From NCBI GenBank assembly GCA_033722295.1, contig JAWVZH010000065.1, forward strand, positions 1 to 15,556: DNA of 15,556 bases, written 5' to 3'. The notes beneath the pieces were generated by a model. The model was not told where the DNA came from and did no database searches. It saw only the letters and a list, made by a program, of their open reading frames with translations. The stretch comes from JAWVZH01 sp033722295 (GTDB taxonomy: Bacteria; Bacteroidota; Bacteroidia; Chitinophagales; Saprospiraceae). The position numbers were made by a program, and so were the translations under genes. Position 1 is the first letter of the stretch. The number at the start of each line of letters is the position of its first letter. Shown here in pieces: positions 8,072 to 14,728 of this stretch.

Positions 8072-9079
8072 CTACCACTCTTCTCTGCCTTCGTTCAGTT
8101 TTTTCCAGATAAGGTCTTTTAATTCCTGCAATCCTGTTTCGGCTACAGCCGAGATAAAAACGATATCCACATCGTTCGGCAGGTCAGGCTTGATCAACTC
8201 AAGTAATTCATCATCTGCGAGATCACATTTGGTAATGGCCAGAACTCGTGGTTTATCCATTAATTCGGGGTTAAATTGGCGTAATTCATTATCAAGGATC
8301 TCGTATTCTTTTTTAATATCATCGGCATCAACAGGCACAGTGAAGAGTAGCAGGCTGTTACGTTCTATATGCCTGAGAAAGCGCAATCCAAGACCTTTAC
8401 CTTCGTGGGCTCGCTCGATTATGCCCGGAATGTCTGCAACGATAAAGCTCTTGTGACCACGGTAGGGTACAATACCAAGATTAGGTGTCAGGGTCGTGAA
8501 AGCATAACTGCCGATCTTGGGCTTAGCTGCTGTAATGACCGAAAGCAGTGTGCTCTTTCCAGCATTGGGGAATCCCACCAGGCCAACATCGGCCAGCACC
8601 TTCAATTCCAGGATCTTCCATTCTTCCTTTCCGGGCTCTCCGGGTTGAGAATACCTTGGTGCCTGATTTGTTGAGCTTTTAAAATGTGCATTTCCAAGTC
8701 CCCCTCTTCCTCCTGGCACGAGGATCTTCTCTTCTCCATCTTCCAGTATTTCGCATTCTATTTTTTCAGTCTCAGCGTCCTTTGCTACGGTACCCAATGG
8801 CACTTCGAGAATAATATCCTCACCATCGGCTCCCGTCTTGTTGTCACCGCTTCCACTCTCACCACTGCCGGCGATAACATGTTTACGATATTTCAGGGGC
8901 AGCAAGGTCCACAGCTGGGCATTTCCTTTGAGGATGATATGTCCGCCGCGACCTCCATCACCTCCATCCGGTCCACCTCTGGGATTCGACCTGGTCCTTA
9001 GGAAATGGGTAGCGCCGGCACCTCCGGAGCCGGAGCGGCAACAGATCTTGACATAGTCAACAAAATTTTGCTCAGCCAT
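8072..9079 (-). CDS. obgE: Obg family GTPase (ribosome assembly)
   Basis: Obg is an essential P-loop GTPase that binds the large ribosomal subunit during maturation and links it to growth and stress signalling. The N-terminal Obg fold (about 1-160) shows the expected glycine-rich loops: GSGGAGATHFLRTR, GGPDGGDGGRGG and PGGRGGLGNAHFKSSTN. The G domain follows, with G1 GFPNAGKS (169-176), G3 DIPGIIERAHEGKGLG (216-231), G4 TKCD (283-286; T replaces the usual N) and G5 SAV (310-312). At 335 residues it ends right after the G domain, so the C-terminal OCT domain of Bacillus Obg is absent, as is usual in Bacteroidota. Its ATG directly abuts the adk stop, so the pair is very likely co-transcribed and coupled. 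Confidence 0.97.
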   Translation of the reverse strand: MAEQNFVDYVKICCRSGSGGAGATHFLRTRSNPRGGPDGGDGGRGGHIILKGNAQLWTLLPLKYRKHVIAGSGESGSGDNKTGADGEDIILEVPLGTVAKDAETEKIECEILEDGEEKILVPGGRGGLGNAHFKSSTNQAPRYSQPGEPGKEEWKILELKVLADVGLVGFPNAGKSTLLSVITAAKPKIGSYAFTTLTPNLGIVPYRGHKSFIVADIPGIIERAHEGKGLGLRFLRHIERNSLLLFTVPVDADDIKKEYEILDNELRQFNPELMDKPRVLAITKCDLADDELLELIKPDLPNDVDIVFISAVAETGLQELKDLIWKKLNEGREEW

Positions 9080-9667
9080 TTATTGTTGTTCGACACCAAC
9101 GGAGCTCATCAGATCGGCCAGTCTTTCAAATATTTCATCTATCGTTCCTGTACCATCCACTTCGAATGCTTTGTCCCTTTCCCTGTAGAAGGAGAATACG
9201 GGTGCAGTTTCCTCGTTGTACACGTCAATTCTGTTCTGAATTATCGATTCGTCCGCGTCGTCCGGGCGACCTGAGGTTTCTGCCCGGATCTTTATTCGTT
9301 TAACGATCTCATCATCCGGAACCTTGAGCGAGATCAAAGCCGTCACCTCATCGCTGCTTTCACCAAGCAACGCCTGCAATGCTTCGGCCTGAGGTATGGT
9401 CCTTGGAAAACCATCCAAAATAAAGCCGTTTGTATCACTGGTGTGTTCTATCTTATTTTTCAACATACCAATTGTGATCTCATCCGGTACCAGTTCGCCC
9501 TTCGACATATATTCCTGGGCTTTTTGACCTAAAGGCGTATTGTTGCCGATCTCATTTCTGAAAAGGTCACCGGTAGAAATATGCGTCAGTCCGAATTTCT
9601 CTGCAAGCCGCGTAGCCTGAGTGCCTTTTCCCGACCCTGGAGGTCCGAAGAGTATATAGTACTGCAT
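9080..9667 (-). CDS. adk: Adenylate kinase
   Basis: It interconverts ATP plus AMP with 2 ADP. Starting at the ATG at 9667 gives 195 residues with the classical N terminus, MQYYILFGPPGSGKGTQA, where the P-loop is GPPGSGKGT (8-16). A GTG at 9739 would add 24 residues, but that stretch overlaps the likely promoter and gives no family-like sequence, so it was rejected. Other motifs are HISTGDLFR (AMP site), GFILDGFPRT (core) and GRPDDADESIIQNR. The last indicates the short LID type without a zinc-finger insertion. A -7 box of Bacteroidota type lies 28-35 bases upstream. obgE follows without a gap, so adk is the promoter-proximal gene of an adk–obgE operon. Confidence 0.97.
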   Translation of the reverse strand: MQYYILFGPPGSGKGTQATRLAEKFGLTHISTGDLFRNEIGNNTPLGQKAQEYMSKGELVPDEITIGMLKNKIEHTSDTNGFILDGFPRTIPQAEALQALLGESSDEVTALISLKVPDDEIVKRIKIRAETSGRPDDADESIIQNRIDVYNEETAPVFSFYRERDKAFEVDGTGTIDEIFERLADLMSSVGVEQQ

Positions 9668-9694
9668 GATATTCGTATTGTTAAAAATAGAGGC

Positions 9695-9702
9695 CAAAGT
9701 TA
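9695..9702 (-). promoter_or_regulatory. Bacteroidota-type -7 box for adk–obgE
   Basis: On the minus strand this reads TAACTTTG, an exact match to the Bacteroidota housekeeping sigma consensus TAnnTTTG. It is in the 89-base nlpC–adk gap, 27 bases before the adk ATG, which would give a short leader of about 20 bases. A -33 TTTG is only approximate: GTTTC lies about 19-23 bases upstream. Confidence 0.6.
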
Positions 9703-9756
9703 ATCGAATTCTCTTTAGCACTGAAACCACTATAACCACCGGATCGTAATTATTGT

Positions 9757-10443
9757 TTATCTGTTTGCCATGTCATCGCTGTCCACCACACCGACGATTC
9801 GCCGGGCAAACAGAAACCTGTTCTGCCAATATTTTGACTTATAATAGTCTTCCATAATGACGCCTGCACTTGTCGTGCTATGTATGATCATCAAACCCGG
9901 ACCATCGTTATTGGCTACCAGAGCGACGTGATTCACATTGCCTTTAGAACCGAAGAAGAGGAGATCGCCGGCACTGCATTGACCCAGCGGGATCTTTCTG
10001 CCTTGCTGGGCCTGAGCACGGCTGTTGTTGTTGATGGCATAATCGAAATGCTTATAAGTATAGTAGATGAGCCCAGAACAATCGAATCCGGTAGAGGGGC
10101 TTTTTCCGCCGAACCTATATGGTTTCCCGAGATATCTGGAAGCGTAATCGACAAGTCTGCTCCTTTCCGCCGCTTCCGTGCTGACCACCGTTGAACGTGC
10201 TGAACTTCTTGCTGAAGTATTGCGACTTGCTGAGGATCTTCTCTTCCTTGTGTAGGACTCTTTGACCCGCGTTCTGTCGTGCCCTCGATCCGGTTGACGC
10301 ATTATAGAACTGGAGCGTGCACTGCGATTGACAGTATAATCCCTGGTGTAGGATCTGTTGGACGTACAGTTGACCGAGATAATTATCGGTGTAAGTAGCA
10401 GCGCAATGACTTTCAGATCGTTATTTAAGCGTAGCATTGACAT
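9757..10443 (-). CDS. NlpC/P60 family cysteine peptidase, probable lipoprotein
   Basis: This is a probable cell-wall hydrolase of the NlpC/P60 type, which cleaves peptide bonds in peptidoglycan stems. From the ATG at 10443 it has 228 residues. A hydrophobic signal (about residues 10-24) ends in SVNC with C26. This is a non-classical lipobox, though variation is common in Bacteroidota, so lipidation and anchoring in a periplasmic membrane face are inferred. Residues 27-90 form an Arg/Ser/Thr-rich, probably disordered linker. The catalytic domain spans about 95-215: YRFGGKSPSTGFDCSGL with C122, NHVALV with H172 and IIHSTT with H188. These fit the Cys-His-His arrangement of the family. An in-frame TTG three bases upstream and an ATG at 10437 are alternative starts. 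It lies between the amidase and adk genes with gaps on both sides and is probably its own transcription unit. Confidence 0.9.
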   Translation of the reverse strand: MSMLRLNNDLKVIALLLTPIIISVNCTSNRSYTRDYTVNRSARSSSIMRQPDRGHDRTRVKESYTRKRRSSASRNTSARSSARSTVVSTEAAERSRLVDYASRYLGKPYRFGGKSPSTGFDCSGLIYYTYKHFDYAINNNSRAQAQQGRKIPLGQCSAGDLLFFGSKGNVNHVALVANNDGPGLMIIHSTTSAGVIMEDYYKSKYWQNRFLFARRIVGVVDSDDMANR

Positions 10444-10471
10444 CAAAGATTAATGAGTAGATACAGAACTC

Positions 10472-10496
10472 AGGGCGACGCAAGTCGCCTTTTTTT
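10472..10496 (+). terminator. Strong intrinsic terminator facing the + strand
   Basis: GGCGAC (10474-10479) pairs with GTCGCC (10484-10489) across a GCAA tetraloop of the stable GNRA class and is followed by seven Ts (10490-10496). The stem can extend by an outer G-T and A-T pair. The T-run lies only on the + strand side, so it would stop rightward transcription. All annotated genes from 8072 to 13189 run leftward, so there is no + strand gene for it to terminate. On the minus strand the same hairpin would lie in the nlpC leader, about 30 bases before the start. Confidence 0.7.
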
Positions 10497-10514
10497 ATAA
10501 CAAGGTATAAATAT

Positions 10515-10542
10515 AGTAGTTTTTTATAATATAAAAACTACT
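10515..10542 (-). terminator. AT-rich hairpin after the omega-amidase gene (possible weak terminator)
   Basis: AGTAGTTTTT (10515-10524) and AAAAACTACT (10533-10542) form a perfect 10-bp inverted repeat around an 8-base AT loop, starting 24 bases after the amidase stop. It could be a weak terminator or a processing or stability stem at the end of the leftward amidase transcript. The stem is AT-rich and no clean U-tract follows, so the terminator reading is tentative. Confidence 0.4.
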
Positions 10543-10565
10543 GTATGTAAATGAGTTATATTGAG

Positions 10566-11324
10566 TTAAGGGGTATCTCTGTCCTTTAAAAAAGGAAATG
10601 CCTGGCGAAACTTTTTCAATCCACGGATGTCGATTTCCACAGATCTGACCCATTCGCCCGGACTTAAGTAAACGATAATTTTTCCGGAATAGTCTATGAT
10701 CTGGCTTCCTCCGCCGTAATAATTACCAAGTCCATCCAGTCCTGTCCGATTAACGCCGAAGACATAAGCCTCATTCTCTATGGCTCTGGCTTTGAGAAGT
10801 TCTTCCCAGGCATATTGGCGCTTATTGGGAAAGTTGGCCACGTAAACGATGGCATCATAATCGAGTTTTGAGCTGTATCTGGAAAATACAGGAAACCTCA
10901 CATCATAGCAGATCTGAGGAAGGATCCGAAGGTCTTTGTAAGTGAAAACCTCTACGTCTTCGCCGGCAGAATAGTACTTTTCCTCTCCGGCGTAGCTGAA
11001 CAGATGGCGTTTGTCATAGGTGTTGATCTGACCATTGGGATGTGCGGCGATCATGCGGTTATAATAGGCATCCTTATCCATAATGATAACCGAACCCATG
11101 ATCAGGGCATCCAGTTGCCCGGCCCATTTTTTCATCTCGTTGACAGTAGGGCCACCCATAGGTTCTGCGAGGGATTCGGCATTCATGGAGAAGCCTGTAC
11201 TGAACATTTCAGGAAGAATGATGATATCGGAATCCTTTAAAGGTCGGATCAATTGATCAACCTTCTTGAGATTGGCCGGGGCATCTTCCCACTGGATGTC
11301 AAACTGGACGAGGGTGATTTTCAT
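10566..11324 (-). CDS. Nitrilase-superfamily omega-amidase (Nit2/YafV-like)
   Basis: This carbon-nitrogen hydrolase most likely deamidates alpha-ketoglutaramate and alpha-ketosuccinamate, the products of glutamine and asparagine transaminases; it probably belongs to methionine salvage or metabolite repair. From the ATG at 11324 it has 252 residues, the usual length. The Glu-Lys-Cys triad is clear: E39 in IIILPEMFSTGFSM, K105 in YDKRHLFSYAGE and C139 in QICYDVRFP. ANFPNKR, WEELLKARAIEN and FGVNRTG follow, as in the YafV/Nit2 branch. An in-frame TTG nine bases upstream lies in the rplY terminator's tail and was not chosen. The function comes from motif similarity; a relative with another amide substrate is possible. 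Confidence 0.88.
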   Translation of the reverse strand: MKITLVQFDIQWEDAPANLKKVDQLIRPLKDSDIIILPEMFSTGFSMNAESLAEPMGGPTVNEMKKWAGQLDALIMGSVIIMDKDAYYNRMIAAHPNGQINTYDKRHLFSYAGEEKYYSAGEDVEVFTYKDLRILPQICYDVRFPVFSRYSSKLDYDAIVYVANFPNKRQYAWEELLKARAIENEAYVFGVNRTGLDGLGNYYGGGSQIIDYSGKIIVYLSPGEWVRSVEIDIRGLKKFRQAFPFLKDRDTP

Positions 11325-11330
11325 AATGTC

Positions 11331-11368
11331 CAAAATAAAAAACCCCCGGCAATTCTCTTACCGGGGGT
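11331..11368 (-). terminator. Intrinsic terminator of rplY
   Basis: On the minus strand ACCCCCGG (11368-11361) pairs with CCGGGGGT (11349-11342) over an 11-base loop. The stem is eight pairs, mostly G-C, and a T-rich tail (six Ts, A, four Ts, 11342-11332) follows. It begins 28 bases past the rplY stop. The U-tract ends only about seven bases before the ATG of the downstream amidase gene. Confidence 0.85.
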
Positions 11369-11396
11369 CATTATATGGTGTGATTTTATATTCCTG

Positions 11397-12095
11397 TTAG
11401 GATTCTTCTCCTTCTGAAGAAGATTCTTCTCCACCACCACCTTCTCCTTCCGGAGTTCCTTCTCCTTCTGGTGCGCCTTCTTCTCCCTCTTCTCCTTCGA
11501 GCTCCTCAGCTTCTTCGAGAGCGGCTTCTTCTTCAGCAAGTCTCCTGAGTACTCTTGGTACTTCGACAGATGCGATTGGAATACCAGGAGAATTCATGAT
11601 CTCTACGCCCTCTATATCTTCGATATCCCGTATTCGAATAGATTGTCCAAACTCCAGGTAGGAAACATCCAGTTCCAGCTTGTCGATCAGATTTTCAGCA
11701 TTGGCCTTGATCTTGGCCTTTCTGATCTTCTGATAGAGCTTGCCACCTTCCTTGACACCTTCAGGTTGTCCATGCAGCAGGATGGGGATCTGAGTGCGGA
11801 TCGTCCTTCCGTCTATCAGCTCCATGAAATCTATGTGCAGGATATCATCCGATTGAGGATGGAACTGCAACTCTTTGATGATACATTTATGTGTATTGCC
11901 ATTGAGCTGGATCTCGGCAGCTTTGAACTTGGGTGTGTATACCAGAGGCTTGAGTTCTTTGTAATCCAATGAGATGTGTATGGATTCATTATCGCCGTAT
12001 ATCACGGCAGGAACACGACCTTCCTCTCTCAATTTGTTGGAGGCAGGAGTTCCGAAGCTTTCTCTTACCTTGGCCGATAAAGTAACTGTTTCCAT
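11397..12095 (-). CDS. rplY: 50S ribosomal protein L25 (CTC/TL5 form)
   Basis: This protein binds 5S rRNA in the large subunit. From the ATG at 12095 it has 232 residues: METVTLSAKVRESFGT opens the L25 beta-barrel domain (about 1-95), with LREEGRVPAVIYG (22-34) as the family signature. The C-terminal TL5/CTC domain covers about 98-183 and includes IPIASVEVPRV. Residues 186-232 are an extra, strongly acidic, low-complexity tail of Glu, Gly, Ser and a few Pro. Tails of this kind are frequent in Bacteroidota L25 proteins. A further 13 codons upstream are open but include the -7 promoter box and are not family-like, so the internal ATG was preferred. The gene follows prs on the same strand, ends in an intrinsic terminator and has its own promoter box, so it can be expressed alone. 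Confidence 0.95.
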   Translation of the reverse strand: METVTLSAKVRESFGTPASNKLREEGRVPAVIYGDNESIHISLDYKELKPLVYTPKFKAAEIQLNGNTHKCIIKELQFHPQSDDILHIDFMELIDGRTIRTQIPILLHGQPEGVKEGGKLYQKIRKAKIKANAENLIDKLELDVSYLEFGQSIRIRDIEDIEGVEIMNSPGIPIASVEVPRVLRRLAEEEAALEEAEELEGEEGEEGAPEGEGTPEGEGGGGEESSSEGEES

Positions 12096-12120
12096 TGTAC
12101 TTTCTTTTCGAAATGGAGCG

Positions 12121-12128
12121 CAAAGATA
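12121..12128 (-). promoter_or_regulatory. Bacteroidota-type -7 box for rplY
   Basis: The minus strand reads TATCTTTG followed by CGC, an exact match to TAnnTTTG in the common TATCTTTG form. It lies 25 bases before the rplY ATG within the 161-base prs–rplY gap. A -33 element is not clear; only a T-run is found at about the right spacing. Confidence 0.65.
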
Positions 12129-12256
12129 GGCCATTTCCTTTAAAAAAGACTAATTAATTCTCCACAAATCTTTTGTTCATCAAAACAGCTTGTGAGGCAT
12201 TAAAAATTTTGCATTGACTCAGGAAACTCAGAGCCTGGTTTTGATACTGATGAGGG

Positions 12257-13189
12257 TCAGCCTTCTACAAACAATGCGGAAATAGAGCGATGTTCGTGAG
12301 TATTTCGGATAGCTCGGGCAAATAACTTGGCAGTACTCAATACCTTGATCTTGCTGTTGGACTGCTTCAGTGGTATCGTATCGGCCACTATCAATTCCGT
12401 AAGGAGTGATTGTTTGATATTCTCATGTGCCTTGCCGGAAAGAACAGGATGGGTACATATAGCCCGTACGCTCTTTGCACCACCTTCCATGATCGCTTTT
12501 CCGGCCTTGCAGAGGGTGCCGGCAGTATCCACGATATCGTCGACAAGTATGACATTCTTATCCTTTACATCCCCGATCACGGTCATGCCGGCCACTTCAT
12601 TGGCTCTTTTCCGGTATTTGTCGCAAATAACAAGATCACATTCGAAGAATTTGGCATAGGTTCTTGCGCGCTTGACGCCACCGACATCTGGAGAAGCAAA
12701 GATCACATCTGTCAGGTCTGTGTTTTCGAGGTAGGGCATAAAAATAGCTTCGCTCTTGAGGTGATCAAGTGGTATGTCGAAAAAGCCCTGGATCTGATCT
12801 GCATGAAGATCCATCGTCATGATCCTGTCCGCCCCTGCTGCCTGGATGAGATTGGCGATAAGTTTGGCCGAAATCGGTACACGGGGTTTGTCTTTCCTGT
12901 CCTGTCGGGCATAACCAAAATATGGGATGACAGCAGTAATATATCCCGCAGATGCCCTTTTCGCCGCATCGATGGTCAATAGTAATTCAAGAAGGTTGCT
13001 GGGAGGAGCAAACGTCGACTGGATGAGAAATGTGTACGTACCACGAACAGATTCATTGATGACAGGCTGCATCTCGCCATCGCTGAACTTCAGGATCTCG
13101 AGATTACCCAGGGGATAGCCATAGTGATCTGCAATTCGTTCTGCCAGGTATCGGGAGCTCGTCCCGGAAAATAGTTTTACTTCGACCAT
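12257..13189 (-). CDS. prs: Ribose-phosphate pyrophosphokinase (PRPP synthetase)
   Basis: It transfers pyrophosphate from ATP to ribose-5-phosphate, making PRPP for purine, pyrimidine, NAD, histidine and tryptophan synthesis. At 310 residues it is a class I enzyme of normal length. KLFSGTSSRYLAERIA (5-20) and FSDGEMQPVINESVRG (35-50) are the N-terminal signatures. YARQDRKDKPRVPISAKL (93-110) contains the ATP-binding loop. DLHADQIQGFFDIP (127-140) is the PRPP synthetase signature, and VDDIVDTAGT (216-225) is the PRPP-binding loop. KYRKRANE (191-198) is the catalytic flexible loop. The ATG is the family start. It heads the leftward housekeeping block; the next gene, rplY, follows after 161 bases. 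It is divergent from the EamA gene. Confidence 0.97.
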   Translation of the reverse strand: MVEVKLFSGTSSRYLAERIADHYGYPLGNLEILKFSDGEMQPVINESVRGTYTFLIQSTFAPPSNLLELLLTIDAAKRASAGYITAVIPYFGYARQDRKDKPRVPISAKLIANLIQAAGADRIMTMDLHADQIQGFFDIPLDHLKSEAIFMPYLENTDLTDVIFASPDVGGVKRARTYAKFFECDLVICDKYRKRANEVAGMTVIGDVKDKNVILVDDIVDTAGTLCKAGKAIMEGGAKSVRAICTHPVLSGKAHENIKQSLLTELIVADTIPLKQSNSKIKVLSTAKLFARAIRNTHEHRSISALFVEG

Positions 13190-13262
13190 ACTTCTACGAA
13201 GTTATGAATATTTACAGGCCTATAAAATATGACTCGGCGCTCTATCAGAAATATACTTAAAT

Positions 13263-13280
13263 CGATCCCGGGCTTGATCG
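13263..13280. repeat. Short inverted repeat in the prs–EamA divergent gap
   Basis: CGATC (13263-13267) and GATCG (13276-13280) flank CCGGGCTT, with flanking AAA and TTT able to pair beyond one mismatch. It sits in the 163-base divergent spacer, so it could be an operator or a hairpin. Nothing else recognisable lies in this spacer apart from the weak EamA box. It may be chance. Confidence 0.25.
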
Positions 13281-13339
13281 TTTTCTTGAGATAGCAACTA
13301 AGATAAAGAATGAATAGAATGCATGTCGGGAAATCGCAA

Positions 13340-13347
13340 CATATTTG
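13340..13347 (+). promoter_or_regulatory. Possible -7 box before the inner ATG of the EamA gene
   Basis: CATATTTG followed by CACC differs from TAnnTTTG at one base and has the CACC context often seen after Bacteroidota -7 boxes. It ends five bases before the ATG at 13353, which would give an almost leaderless message and would favour that ATG over 13323. No clear -33 element was seen. Confidence 0.3.
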
Positions 13348-13352
13348 CACCT

Positions 13353-14222
13353 ATGAAGCAAATTAATGTTTCGTGGTGGGCATGGATCTATCTCTTCTTC
13401 CTCAGTTTGGTATGGGGGAGCAGTTTCATTCTCATTAAAAAAGCCCTGATAGGGCTCTCACCTATTCATGTCGCTTTGCTGCGAGTCATCATTACGTTCA
13501 TAGCGTTCATACCTTTTTTATTGGTACATTTTGTTCGCATCAAAGCCCGGCAGTGGCCTTATGTGGCTCTCGTCGGGTTGATCGGCAATGGCTTTCCGGC
13601 GATACTTTATGCCACAGCACAGACAAAGGTATTAAGCGCTACAGCGGGGATCCTAAATGCGCTCACTCCAATTTTCACCCTGGTGCTTGGTGTTATGATA
13701 TTCAAAAGCCGAATGCGGGGTCATCAGGTTCTGGGAACAGCAGTTGGATTCATCGGTGCGGCATTGCTGTTTGTCCGGGACCTGTCCCTCGACAGTTTCA
13801 ACAGTTTCACACTATTGATCGTATTGGCCACCATGTGTTATGGAATGAGTGTCAATATAGTTCAGCATCGCCTCCAGGACCTCAAACCTCTCACCATAGC
13901 CAGTGGCTCATTCTTGTTTGTCGGCCTCATCTGTAGCGGCTGGCTTCTTGTGGACCCCATTCCTCCGTTGTCGGATCAAGTGGTACTCACGTCAGTTGCA
14001 GCAGTGACTGTTCTGTCATTGTTCAGCACTTTTCTGGCGACAATGGCTTTCTACCGCCTCGTCCAGATATCAGATGCATTGTTTGCTTCCAGCGTAAGTT
14101 ATATTGCTCCTGTGGTGGCCCTCCTCTGGGGGTTGGCAGATGGTGAGTTACTCGATTTTAGACACGTGATGGCGTTGGTGATGGTATTGCTCGGGGTATT
14201 TTTGATTCGGTTTAAGGTTTAA
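13353..14222 (+). CDS. EamA/DMT family membrane transporter
   Basis: This is a drug/metabolite transporter-type inner-membrane permease, probably an exporter of amino acids or small metabolites; the substrate is not predictable. About ten hydrophobic segments in two EamA repeats can be traced over 289 residues. The first repeat holds LSLVWGSSFILIKKAL (18-33), the typical signature, and TPIFTLVLGVMIF. The second ends in APVVALLWGLADGE. The ATG at 13353 leaves a short cytoplasmic N terminus as in relatives; ATG 13323 would add ten polar residues. The last codons (Phe-Lys-Val-stop) are encoded by the GGTTTAA heptamer array that starts at 14209, so the stop codon lies inside a repeat. It is convergent with the four-helix-bundle gene. 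Confidence 0.88.
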   Translation: MKQINVSWWAWIYLFFLSLVWGSSFILIKKALIGLSPIHVALLRVIITFIAFIPFLLVHFVRIKARQWPYVALVGLIGNGFPAILYATAQTKVLSATAGILNALTPIFTLVLGVMIFKSRMRGHQVLGTAVGFIGAALLFVRDLSLDSFNSFTLLIVLATMCYGMSVNIVQHRLQDLKPLTIASGSFLFVGLICSGWLLVDPIPPLSDQVVLTSVAAVTVLSLFSTFLATMAFYRLVQISDALFASSVSYIAPVVALLWGLADGELLDFRHVMALVMVLLGVFLIRFKV

Positions 14223-14250
14223 GGTTTAAGGTTTAAGGTTGACGGTCGAC
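14209..14250. repeat. Left heptamer array (GGTTTAA)4 plus two diverged units
   Basis: Four perfect tandem copies of GGTTTAA (14209-14236) are followed by GGTTGAC (14237-14243) and GGTCGAC (14244-14250), six 7-base units in phase. The array contains the stop codons of the EamA gene (14220-14222, + strand) and of the four-helix-bundle gene (14233-14235, - strand). Bases 14213-14239 are perfectly complementary to 14729-14755, giving a 27-bp inverted repeat. Confidence 0.95.
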
Positions 14251-14598
14251 TGACGTTCTCAAGCCACTCAACATTCTGATACATCTATTGATTTTTAATC
14301 TGATTTGTTTTAGCTGCCCTGAATCTGAAAGTTCCAACTCAGACGAAATTACAAGTTGAACATCCAGCTCCAGCAAACTTCCATAAGCTATTTCTATAAA
14401 TCTTAGTTTATCTTTTCGACCTGATCTTGAGGTTCCTTCCACAATATTAGAAACGACGGATACAGATGATCTTCTTAATTGATTGATCAGTCCAAATCTT
14501 TCTGTCTTAGGAAAGTTATTTGTAAGTCTATAAACATCCAGGACAATTGATTTGGCTAATTGATAGACTTCAAGGTTCTCATATGTGTTCAAAACCAT
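14233..14598 (-). CDS. Four-helix-bundle protein of the S23/23S rRNA intervening-sequence family
   Basis: This 121-residue protein is of the type encoded by intervening sequences in 23S rRNA genes and found as free copies in many Bacteroidota genomes. Recognisable family pieces are NLEVYQLAKSI (8-18), FPKTERFGLINQLRRSSVSV (29-48), SNIVEG (50-55) and FIEIAYGSLLELDVQL (67-82). The positively charged patches and pentameric four-helix bundle known for the family suggest nucleic-acid or RNA binding, but the biochemical role is not established. A relative, Avd, assists diversity-generating retroelements; no reverse transcriptase or template repeat is present here. The last five residues, VDRQP, are encoded by the diverged heptamers and the stop lies in a perfect heptamer. 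The gene is AT-richer than its neighbours. It is not inside an rRNA gene here. Confidence 0.88.
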   Translation of the reverse strand: MVLNTYENLEVYQLAKSIVLDVYRLTNNFPKTERFGLINQLRRSSVSVVSNIVEGTSRSGRKDKLRFIEIAYGSLLELDVQLVISSELELSDSGQLKQIRLKINRCIRMLSGLRTSVDRQP

Positions 14599-14728
14599 AT
14601 GGATCTAAACTACCTCGCGGATAAAAAATTATAATTTCAGTGATTTATAAACGCTTACAAACGTTAATTGCAGATAATTTTCGTTTTTGGTTCCTGCCTG
14701 AGAACAGAACTTAAACAAACCCTACACT
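14599..14728. other. AT-rich spacer upstream of the four-helix-bundle gene
   Basis: This 130-base stretch lies between the start of the four-helix-bundle gene and the right heptamer array. It should hold the gene's promoter, but no good TAnnTTTG box is visible on the minus strand; the closest are TAGTTTAG near the start codon and an AT-rich run. No ORF or strong hairpin was seen. Confidence 0.4.

Noticed and set aside
8038..8078. Possible bidirectional terminator between the last glycosyltransferase and obgE (GTGGT…ACCAC)
   Set aside because: There are only five pairs across a 21-base loop and no T-run, so the evidence is insufficient.
8369..9274. Long + strand ORFs opposite obgE and adk
   Set aside because: They are shadows of well-supported genes on the other strand, with no family motifs and no start signals.
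9668..9739. N-terminal extension of adk from a GTG at 9739
   Set aside because: The 24 extra residues do not resemble the family, the extension covers the exact-match -7 promoter box, and the internal ATG gives the standard adenylate kinase N terminus.
12096..12134. N-terminal extension of rplY from 12134
   Set aside because: It would translate through the TATCTTTG promoter box, and the internal ATG gives the normal L25 start METVTL.
8040..13189. Novel defence or secretion system in the housekeeping block
   Set aside because: Every gene there is a recognised single-function family (Obg, adenylate kinase, NlpC/P60, omega-amidase, L25, PRPP synthetase), with no toxin–antitoxin, nuclease or phage-related gene.
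13190..13322. prs promoter with a box near TATATTTC on the minus strand
   Set aside because: One mismatch in the conserved TTTG part and no -33 element; too weak to annotate.
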